A stretch of 5,413 nt of DNA from Candidatus Roizmanbacteria bacterium CG_4_10_14_0_8_um_filter_39_9 (GTDB taxonomy: Bacteria; Patescibacteriota; Microgenomatia; UBA1406; GWC2-37-13): NCBI GenBank assembly GCA_002784505.1, contig PFLF01000007.1:1-5413 (forward strand), written 5' to 3'. Below, piece after piece: positions 1 through 4,187 of this stretch. Both the position numbers and the translations under genes were made by a program. A model generated the notes under the pieces. The model was not told the DNA's origin and did not search any database. It saw only the letters and a list, made by a program, of their open reading frames with translations. Numbering within the stretch: position 1 is the stretch's first letter; the number at the start of each line of letters is the position of its first letter.

Positions 1-62
1 CTACAATTATTGATGAAGAACTAAAACAAAAAATCGCGCTACTAAATTCTTTGGGACACTAA
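1..62 (+). CDS. C-terminal end of an unidentified protein (partial)
   Basis: In the frame starting at base 3 the sequence is open from the left edge to a TAA at 60-62. It gives 19 residues ending in ELKQKIALLNSLGH, a charged, helix-like tail typical of a protein C-terminus. The other two plus frames close within 25 bases. The piece is too short to name a family. It lies on the same strand as the 169-residue gene, 190 bp upstream of it. No convincing G+C-rich terminator follows, so the two could be co-transcribed. Chance openness over only 20 codons in AT-rich DNA cannot be excluded, hence the modest confidence. Confidence 0.4.
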   Translation, partial: TIIDEELKQKIALLNSLGH

Positions 63-106
63 ATGATAGAAGTCAGGAATTATTATATATTTTTGATGAA
101 TAATCT

Positions 107-207
107 ACTAAGCAGGACTAAGCAATTAGCCTCAAAATTGTGCTTGAATTCTTTACTAAGAAATATTAAAATATTGCTAAGCTTACACTTGGCAAAATTG
201 AACTAAG
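107..207 (+). repeat. Scattered ACTAAG direct repeats in the leader spacer
   Basis: The hexamer ACTAAG occurs four times in the same orientation, at 107-112, 117-122, 155-160 and 202-207. A one-base variant, GCTAAG, lies at 176-181. All are in the spacer before the 169-residue gene. A given hexamer would be expected far less than once in 100 bases, so the clustering is unlikely to be chance. They could be operator half-sites, RNA-binding motifs in a leader, or remnants of a degenerate tandem repeat. The sequence does not decide between these. Confidence 0.5.
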
Positions 208-236
208 TATAAAAATAAAAATGAATATTAAGATGG

Positions 237-247
237 AAGGAGGTGAT
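237..247 (+). promoter_or_regulatory. Near-ideal Shine-Dalgarno sequence of the 169-aa gene
   Basis: AAGGAGGTGAT matches the complement of the canonical 16S rRNA 3' end over 11 bases. It sits 5 nt before the ATG at 253, which fixes that start codon. The four minus-strand genes whose starts are in the window have nothing comparable upstream of their ATGs, so this gene appears built for strong, independent translation initiation. Confidence 0.85.
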
Positions 248-252
248 ATTAC

Positions 253-762
253 ATGACCGAAGCAACTATTTCACCCGAAGTACAGCAAATGCTTCCAGAA
301 GCAGTTCGTGAGGTAACTGGGTTATATATGGGAGATCAATTAAATAATTTTTTATTGAGAGACCAATCTCTTCAAGAAAGAGAGCAATTTTGGAAAGAAA
401 CTGCAAATGAGTTTTTACCGTTTGCTGATAAAATAATTGACTTATGGGAAGTTGTTACAGATGCAGAAACTACGAAGAAGGGTTATCCTGATTTTGTAGG
501 AGTACATTTTTTTAAAGCAGGAGATAAGGAGGCAGAATCATTATTGACCGATGTTTTGTTTGCAAGAACAATTAAATCACCAGGGTATATGGATTACGGT
601 ATGAATGTAGTAAAGGAAGCAGAAGTAATGGTAAGGGAACTTGGTGTCCAAGACGGTTTAGGAGGAGCACAAATAAAAGAAATTACACTAGATAAAACAG
701 TTGAAAGTGTTTTAACTGGTAGTCTTAAACTTATCCGTCAGACTCAATTAGAAAAGAAGTAA
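253..762 (+). CDS. Uncharacterised acidic soluble protein, 169 aa
   Basis: I do not recognise this protein. It is a complete frame from ATG at 253, preceded by a perfect Shine-Dalgarno, to TAA at 760-762. The product has no signal peptide, no membrane segment and no cysteine, so metal binding through Cys or disulfides is ruled out. It is acidic: about 29 Asp/Glu against 19 Lys/Arg. The N-terminal third is rich in Gln, Glu and Leu and probably helical (residues 5-70). The middle carries aromatic and glycine segments, GYPDFVGVHFF at about 77-87 and SPGYMDYGMN at about 109-118. A Gly-rich turn (GLGG, near 135-138) precedes a helical, Lys-rich end. No catalytic motif stands out. It is transcribed away from the possible upstream gene, is followed at once by a terminator hairpin, and converges on the minus-strand operon, so it is probably monocistronic or the last gene of its unit. 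Its base composition is more AT-rich than the operon. The strong SD suggests an abundant protein; that is inference. Confidence 0.85.
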   Translation: MTEATISPEVQQMLPEAVREVTGLYMGDQLNNFLLRDQSLQEREQFWKETANEFLPFADKIIDLWEVVTDAETTKKGYPDFVGVHFFKAGDKEAESLLTDVLFARTIKSPGYMDYGMNVVKEAEVMVRELGVQDGLGGAQIKEITLDKTVESVLTGSLKLIRQTQLEKK

Positions 763-768
763 TAAATT

Positions 769-833
769 AAAAATCGGGCGGAAAGATATTGAGATATTTT
801 ATATAATTCCAATGTTGGTTTGGCCCGATTTTT
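769..833 (+). terminator. Terminator hairpin after the 169-aa gene, with a long loop
   Basis: Bases 769-779 (AAAAATCGGGC) pair perfectly over 11 bp with 823-833 (GCCCGATTTTT), ending in a T-rich stretch (ATTTTTATTATAA). It starts 7 nt after the TAA stop of the plus-strand gene, the expected place for an intrinsic terminator. The 43-nt loop (780-822) is unusually long. It contains small internal complementarities, GGAA at 780-783 with TTCC at 807-810, and CCA/TGG around 809-818, that could shorten it. Confidence 0.65.
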
Positions 834-1039
834 ATTATAACCTAAGAAAGGAAAAATCTTTTTTATCTAGTTAAATTTTATTTAATTCTTTCTTAAATTT
901 AATAGACTAATCTATAATAGGGCTCGAAAGAAGACAATTTCAATTAACAAGGAATTTCTATCTGTAGTTGTCTAAAAGTGTGATATATTTTATTTAGATA
1001 ATTAAAAATTGAGTTCCAATTCTGAACCTCCGAGTTCAC
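834..1039. other. Intergenic stretch between the convergent units, no protein gene seen
   Basis: No credible coding frame is present on either strand. The first 70 bases are almost pure A/T. A consensus TATAAT stands at 913-918. Downstream are short inverted repeats: 932-939 with 966-973 (8 pairs, one G-U), and TGAAC at 1023-1027 with GTTCA at 1034-1038. Bases 920-926 can also pair with 1031-1037, using two G-U pairs. I see no tRNA, CRISPR repeat or mobile element end. It may hold a small RNA gene ending at the terminator at 1040-1070. Confidence 0.6.
890..918 (+). promoter_or_regulatory. Candidate promoter (TATAAT box) in the intergenic stretch
   Basis: A perfect -10 hexamer, TATAAT, lies at 913-918. 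The hexamer 17 nt upstream, TTCTTA at 890-895, matches the -35 consensus at only three positions, but the DNA before it is strongly A/T-rich. No open frame follows, so if active it would make a non-coding transcript reaching the hairpin at 1040-1070. TATAAT is easy to find by chance in such AT-rich DNA. Confidence 0.3.
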
Positions 1040-1070
1040 AAAAAAAACTGGGTTAAACCCAGAATTTTTT
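925..1070 (+). ncRNA. Possible small non-coding RNA, about 145 nt (speculative)
   Basis: This is inferred from three parts in the right order on the plus strand: a TATAAT box at 913-918, internal hairpins (932-939 with 966-973; 1023-1027 with 1034-1038), and an intrinsic terminator with a T tract at 1065-1070. The span contains no coding frame. I do not recognise it as 6S RNA, SRP RNA, tmRNA or RNase P RNA. The start is only estimated from the -10 box. The terminator is equally explained by the minus-strand operon, so this remains a hypothesis. Confidence 0.2.
1040..1070. terminator. Bidirectional intrinsic terminator between convergent units
   Basis: CTGGGTTAAACCCAG at 1048-1062 is a 15-base palindrome. 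It forms a G+C-rich hairpin with eight A's on its left (1040-1047) and AATTTTTT on its right, so a U tract follows the stem on either strand. It lies 27 bp beyond the stop codon of the membrane protein gene (read on minus) and closes the minus-strand operon. It would also stop plus-strand transcription leaking past 833. On the minus transcript an upstream AACCCA (complement of 1073-1078) could compete for one arm. Confidence 0.85.
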
Positions 1071-1089
1071 AATGGGTTCATTCACTAGC

Positions 1090-1743
1090 TTACTTCATCA
1101 ACCTCTTCTTGAGTTCATTCAATATCTCCTTTGCACTGTCTTTACCGCCCAATCCAAAGGCCAAACCTCCTGCAATTGCCAGCATGGCAACAATGCCCGT
1201 AAAAAATATACGGACCAGGTCTTGTGCAACACCCAGTTGATTCATCATCACCAGGATAGTAAAGAAAATAATGGTTGTTTTAGTAAATGCGGTAAGGGTA
1301 TTTGCAGATGTTGTTCCGACCGACGCCACACTGTTTTTGACAAGATCTGAAAATAAATTTGATGCAATAATTCCTACAAACCCGATAATAACCGCAACAA
1401 TTACGTTAGGTAGGTAAAACAAAAACTGGTTGAGAACTGAAATTGCGCCTCTTAGTCCCCATGTTTCAAGCGTGGGGATAAGAAACAAAATTATTACCGT
1501 CCACTTCATTAGTTCTACTAACACATTCTGCCATAGCTTAACCTCTTTACTGGTAATAAGATTTGTTCTATGAAGAATTGACTCTATTTTAATAAACCGT
1601 AAGAGTGTGGTAATAATTTTTTTTAAGAGAGCTGCAATAACAACACCAATAATGAGGATCAGAAGTCCTCCAAAGAATTCGGGTAAATAATTGATAAACC
1701 TGTACCAAAATCTTCCAATTATGTCATTTGTTGAGTCGAACAT
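1090..1743 (-). CDS. Small MscS-like / conserved TM-helix membrane protein, 217 aa
   Basis: This is a probable inner-membrane protein of the mechanosensitive-channel-related 'conserved TM helix' group (CmpX-like), possibly tension-gated. Five hydrophobic segments are visible, at residues about 22-41, 74-92, 111-131, 155-172 and 178-200. Segments 1 and 3 begin alike (LPEFFGGLLILIIG at 20, LPNVIVAVIIGFVG at 111) and are followed by Leu/Lys or Leu/Asp stretches, which fits the duplicated helix unit of this family. The last helix, AIAGGLAFGLGGKDSAKEI (189-207), has the small-residue Gly/Ala pattern of the MscS pore helix and its turn. The protein ends about ten residues later, so the cytoplasmic beta domain and cage of classical MscS are absent. 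Such short forms do exist in this group, so it need not be truncated; the terminator follows 27 bp after the stop. It is last in the operon, 61 bp after yraN, with no clear SD before its ATG. Channel activity is inferred from family only. Confidence 0.8.
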   Translation of the reverse strand: MFDSTNDIIGRFWYRFINYLPEFFGGLLILIIGVVIAALLKKIITTLLRFIKIESILHRTNLITSKEVKLWQNVLVELMKWTVIILFLIPTLETWGLRGAISVLNQFLFYLPNVIVAVIIGFVGIIASNLFSDLVKNSVASVGTTSANTLTAFTKTTIIFFTILVMMNQLGVAQDLVRIFFTGIVAMLAIAGGLAFGLGGKDSAKEILNELKKRLMK

Positions 1744-1774
1744 ATTGAAGTATATAACTTGTAACTAATAATTT

Positions 1775-1802
1775 ATAACCAGCGACTATCGACCAACGAC
1801 CA
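1775..1802 (-). repeat. Degenerate heptamer tandem repeat, four units
   Basis: Read on the minus strand, 1802-1775 consists of four adjoining 7-base units: TGGTCGT, TGGTCGA, TAGTCGC and TGGTTAT. The first three share T-R-G-T-C-G, and the fourth is decayed. The array begins two bases after the yraN stop codon and fills half of the 61-bp gap before the membrane protein gene. It could be a short microsatellite-like insertion. It is too short to fold into a strong hairpin and contains no open frame of note. Confidence 0.6.
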
Positions 1803-1804
1803 TA

Positions 1805-2164
1805 CTAAACTAAATCCTCAAACCAAAGCAGTTTTTCAACTGTTAAATCTGATTTTAACTGGATTGATATAACCTGCAATGACAGTTTATAGTTTTTTAG
1901 TTTTTTTTGCAATATGTAGAAAGTTGCAGCCCTTCTCATATGATGAAGCTTGGTTCGGGTGATTGCCTCATAGGGCTTACCCTTCGTATCACCAATGCGG
2001 CATTTTACCTCAATAAACGCAATCTGCATGCCCTTCTGCGCGATAATATCAATTTCTCCAAGGGGAGTTCGGTAGTTTCGTTCAATAATGGTGTAGTGTT
2101 TTGAAACAATATGTTTTGTTGCCAGTTCTTCCCCGCGTATCCCCGTTTGGGAATTGGAGTTCAT
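1805..2164 (-). CDS. yraN: YraN / UPF0102 family nuclease-fold protein, 119 aa
   Basis: A small cytoplasmic protein of the UPF0102 (YraN) family, which has a Holliday-junction-resolvase-like PD-(D/E)XK fold; its cellular role is not settled. The family landmarks are in order: GEELA at residues 11-15, NYRTPLGEID at 30-39 and IEVKCR at 51-56. The presumed metal-binding set is Glu13, Asp39, Glu52 and the Lys54 of E-V-K, all present, so the active-site geometry looks intact. Length is normal for the family (about 115-130). Its ATG overlaps the rplS stop as ATGA (2161-2164), implying translational coupling. The only SD-like sequence before it is a weak AGAAAAG. In many bacteria yraN sits near rplS, often with rnhB between them; here rnhB is missing from that place. 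The C-terminal 45 residues (Leu/Lys-rich, then VEKLLWFEDLV) follow the usual pattern. Confidence 0.92.
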   Translation of the reverse strand: MNSNSQTGIRGEELATKHIVSKHYTIIERNYRTPLGEIDIIAQKGMQIAFIEVKCRIGDTKGKPYEAITRTKLHHMRRAATFYILQKKLKNYKLSLQVISIQLKSDLTVEKLLWFEDLV

Positions 2165-2496
2165 TTCTTTTCTGAGTAGAGTTTGCGCCTTACTTCAGCT
2201 TCCGTGAGATTGCGTAAAAAATAAAGCTTGGCCTTTTTGCTGTTGCTTACTTTTTCCACTTTTATACCTACTAAGTTTGGAGATTCAAGAGGAATAATGC
2301 GCTCGACCCCGAGGCCAATTTTTGATATCTTACGCACGGTGATGTTGCGGGTAACCTTTTCTTTCCCTGCAATCTTCAGAAGTATCCCTTTAAAAATCTG
2401 TTGTCTTGTTTTGTCTCCCTCAATCAACTTATACGTAACACTTAATGTGTCGCCTATATGAAGGTTCATGTCTTTATATTTTGTTACATTTGCCAT
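2161..2496 (-). CDS. rplS: 50S ribosomal protein bL19, 111 aa
   Basis: Ribosomal protein bL19 of the large subunit, which lies at the 30S-50S interface and helps form an intersubunit bridge. Diagnostic segments are present: GDT at 15-17, the FKGILLKI strand at 35-42, ITVRKIS at 52-58, LGVERI at 62-67, SPNLVGIKV at 72-80, and the family signature KKAKLYFLR at 87-95. Length matches the usual 110-120 residues, and the basic C-terminus ends in EKK. The ATG at 2496 follows pyrG by 41 bp with no purine-rich SD. The stop TGA overlaps the yraN start by 4 bp. The gap before it contains a good promoter candidate (2522-2550), so rplS-yraN may be expressed apart from pyrG, sensible for a protein needed at ribosomal levels. 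Identification is secure. Confidence 0.97.
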   Translation of the reverse strand: MANVTKYKDMNLHIGDTLSVTYKLIEGDKTRQQIFKGILLKIAGKEKVTRNITVRKISKIGLGVERIIPLESPNLVGIKVEKVSNSKKAKLYFLRNLTEAEVRRKLYSEKK

Positions 2497-2521
2497 AAAT
2501 TAGATTTAAACTTAGAGTTCT

Positions 2522-2550
2522 ATTGTAACATCTCGTTTTAACTTTTACAA
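2522..2550 (-). promoter_or_regulatory. Candidate internal promoter for rplS-yraN
   Basis: On the minus strand, TTGTAA (2550-2545, 4 of 6 to the -35 consensus) is followed after exactly 17 nt by TACAAT (2527-2522, 5 of 6 to the -10 consensus). A TG one base upstream of the -10 makes it an extended -10. A start near 2515 would give a leader of about 20 nt before the rplS ATG. The -35 overlaps the last codons of pyrG. Spacing and the extended element are good, but it is untested. Confidence 0.45.
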
Positions 2551-4187
2551 GCCTCAATAAATGCAAGAAAGATCGGGTGAGGAGCAAGTGGCCTGCTTTT
2601 ATACTCAGGATGCCCCTGTGTTCCCAGGTAAAATGGGTGCATTGATTTGGGAAGCTCAACAATCTCAACTAAATTTTCAATAACTGACCGTGCAGCGATA
2701 ATAAGTCCTTTTTTCTCGAAATCCTTCACATATTTGTCATTAAACTCCCATCTATGCCTGTGGCGTTCGCTTGTGAGTCCTTTTTTCTCATCAATAAATC
2801 CATTATATTTTCTGTAAATTTCAAAAGTATGAGTTTTTTTTACAACTATCGCATCCCATGAACCGAGTCTCATGGTCCCCCCATAACTTCGTTTGTCAAG
2901 CATACGCTGCTGCTCAGGTATGATGTGAATGACGGGGTGTGTTGTTTTTTTGTCATTCTCCTGCGTATTTGCATCCTTCCACCCAAGAACTGACCGGGCA
3001 AATGCAACAACCGCAAGCTGCATGCCGTAACACAATCCAAGATAGGGGATTTTATGGAGCCGTGCATAGTCAGCGGCCGCGATCATCCCCTCAGCCCCCC
3101 GCTCACCCCAGCCGATGGGGACAATAACCCCGGAGGGTTTTCCAATAAGTGCTGGTCCCACTTTTTCAATCCGGGTAGCATCAACCCAACGGGTTACCAC
3201 TTCAACCTGTTTATCCCATGAAGCATGATCTATTGCATCAAATAATGCTGCATAGGAATCACGAAGTTGATAGTCACCAGTCCCAAAATATTTACCCACT
3301 ATCACAATCTCAATTTTTTTTGATTTAGGTGCCTTTATACTGCGGATAAGTTTTTCAAAATTGGTAAGATCTGGTTTTTTTTGTTGAAGTCCAAGTTTTT
3401 TAAGAATTTTTGCATCTAACTCCTGTTCGTGAAGAATTTTCGGTACTTCATAAACCGATGGAAGGTCTGGTGCTGAGATAATATCTTCTCCGTGCATGTT
3501 ACAAAACAAGGCAAACCGGTCGCGACGGCGTTGATCAATAAATCCGGTTGAACGAGCAACAATAAAATCCGGCTGTATACCCATGGAGTTTAATGTACGG
3601 ACCGATAGTTGGGTTGGTTTTGTTTTCGGCTCTCCCAGATGGGCGGGAGTGGGAACATAACTTACATGGATGTGAATTACATCACCCAGATTTCGAAGAG
3701 TCAAAATACGTGCCGCCTCATAAAAAAATACGTTCCAGTATTCGCCCGCTGTCCCTCCAAGCTCAATAAGCACAATGTCTGCTTTTGAGGCAACGCCAAC
3801 TTTTTCAATTCGCGCGATTATTTCTTCACAAATATGGACCGCCTCTACATCTTCCCCCTTATATTCAAACCGCCGTTCCTTTTCAATAATGTGCTGATAG
3901 ACCTGACCCATGGTAACAAAGTTGATCCGCCCCATATCCCTCCCTAAGAATTTTTCATAGGTCCCGATGTCCATATCTGTTTCCGCGCCATCTTCACACA
4001 AAAATGGATCTCCGTGCTCAATCGGATTAATGGTTCCCGCATCAATGTTCAGATACCCTTCAAACTTAATGGGGGCGACTTTGAATCCTGAGGTCTGTAA
4101 CAGATAGCCGATTGAGGCTGAAGTGATTCCCTTACCGATACCCGATATGACCCCTCCCGAAATGAAAATATACTTTCTATTTGACAT
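2538..4187 (-). CDS. pyrG: CTP synthase (glutamine-hydrolysing), 549 aa, divergent type
   Basis: Makes CTP from UTP, ATP and glutamine, the last step of de novo pyrimidine nucleotide synthesis, in the cytoplasm. The synthase domain (about 1-270) begins ISGGVISGIGKGITSAS (9-25), a P-loop with Lys19. It continues with EDGAETDMD (65-73, Mg/ATP ligand Asp73), IELGGTAG (141-148, Glu142) and KTKPTQLSV (188-196). The GATase domain (about 290-549) has nucleophile Cys386 in LGLCYGMQ, GGTMRLG (436-442), ERHRHRWEFN (474-483), and His526/Glu528 in GHPEY, so the catalytic triad is intact. Length fits the family (530-550). Two places differ from typical enzymes. The Asp-Ile-Glu that follows GGTVG in E. coli (147-149, CTP-binding feedback site) reads Glu-Tyr-Trp (149-151). 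The oxyanion loop PGGFG reads PIGWG (357-361). Its ATG lies inside the topA end (11-bp overlap), with only a weak SD-like AAAAG before it. Product assignment is secure; altered regulation is inference. Confidence 0.96.
   Translation of the reverse strand: MSNRKYIFISGGVISGIGKGITSASIGYLLQTSGFKVAPIKFEGYLNIDAGTINPIEHGDPFLCEDGAETDMDIGTYEKFLGRDMGRINFVTMGQVYQHIIEKERRFEYKGEDVEAVHICEEIIARIEKVGVASKADIVLIELGGTAGEYWNVFFYEAARILTLRNLGDVIHIHVSYVPTPAHLGEPKTKPTQLSVRTLNSMGIQPDFIVARSTGFIDQRRRDRFALFCNMHGEDIISAPDLPSVYEVPKILHEQELDAKILKKLGLQQKKPDLTNFEKLIRSIKAPKSKKIEIVIVGKYFGTGDYQLRDSYAALFDAIDHASWDKQVEVVTRWVDATRIEKVGPALIGKPSGVIVPIGWGERGAEGMIAAADYARLHKIPYLGLCYGMQLAVVAFARSVLGWKDANTQENDKKTTHPVIHIIPEQQRMLDKRSYGGTMRLGSWDAIVVKKTHTFEIYRKYNGFIDEKKGLTSERHRHRWEFNDKYVKDFEKKGLIIAARSVIENLVEIVELPKSMHPFYLGTQGHPEYKSRPLAPHPIFLAFIEACKS

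Noticed and set aside
120..145. Hairpin AAGCAATT / AATT-GT-GCTT as a terminator of the upstream gene
   Set aside because: The stem is short and A/T-rich, with a bulge and no following T tract.
189..213. TTGGCA (189-194) and TATAAA (208-213) as a promoter for the 169-aa gene
   Set aside because: The spacing is only 13 nt. Alternative pairs (TTACAC at 183-188 with 19 nt) are weak, and the DNA is too AT-rich to choose.
1072..1350. Open plus-strand frame of 92 codons, Cys/His-rich
   Set aside because: It lies antisense within the membrane protein gene and its terminator, has no SD, and its composition is what an antisense shadow would give.
1742..1777. TATACT (complement of 1749-1754) as a promoter giving a leaderless membrane-protein mRNA
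   Set aside because: There is no acceptable -35 at the right spacing, and such boxes are frequent by chance in this AT-rich gap.
1907..2104. Plus-strand frame of 65 codons inside yraN
   Set aside because: It is antisense to the conserved YraN core motifs and has no initiation signal; a shadow frame.
2474..2668. Minus-strand 64-codon frame overlapping the pyrG end and rplS start
   Set aside because: It is out of frame with both genes, and both are fully conserved across the region.
2870..3127. Short frames on both strands inside pyrG
   Set aside because: They overlap the GATase domain with intact catalytic motifs and have no independent start signals.
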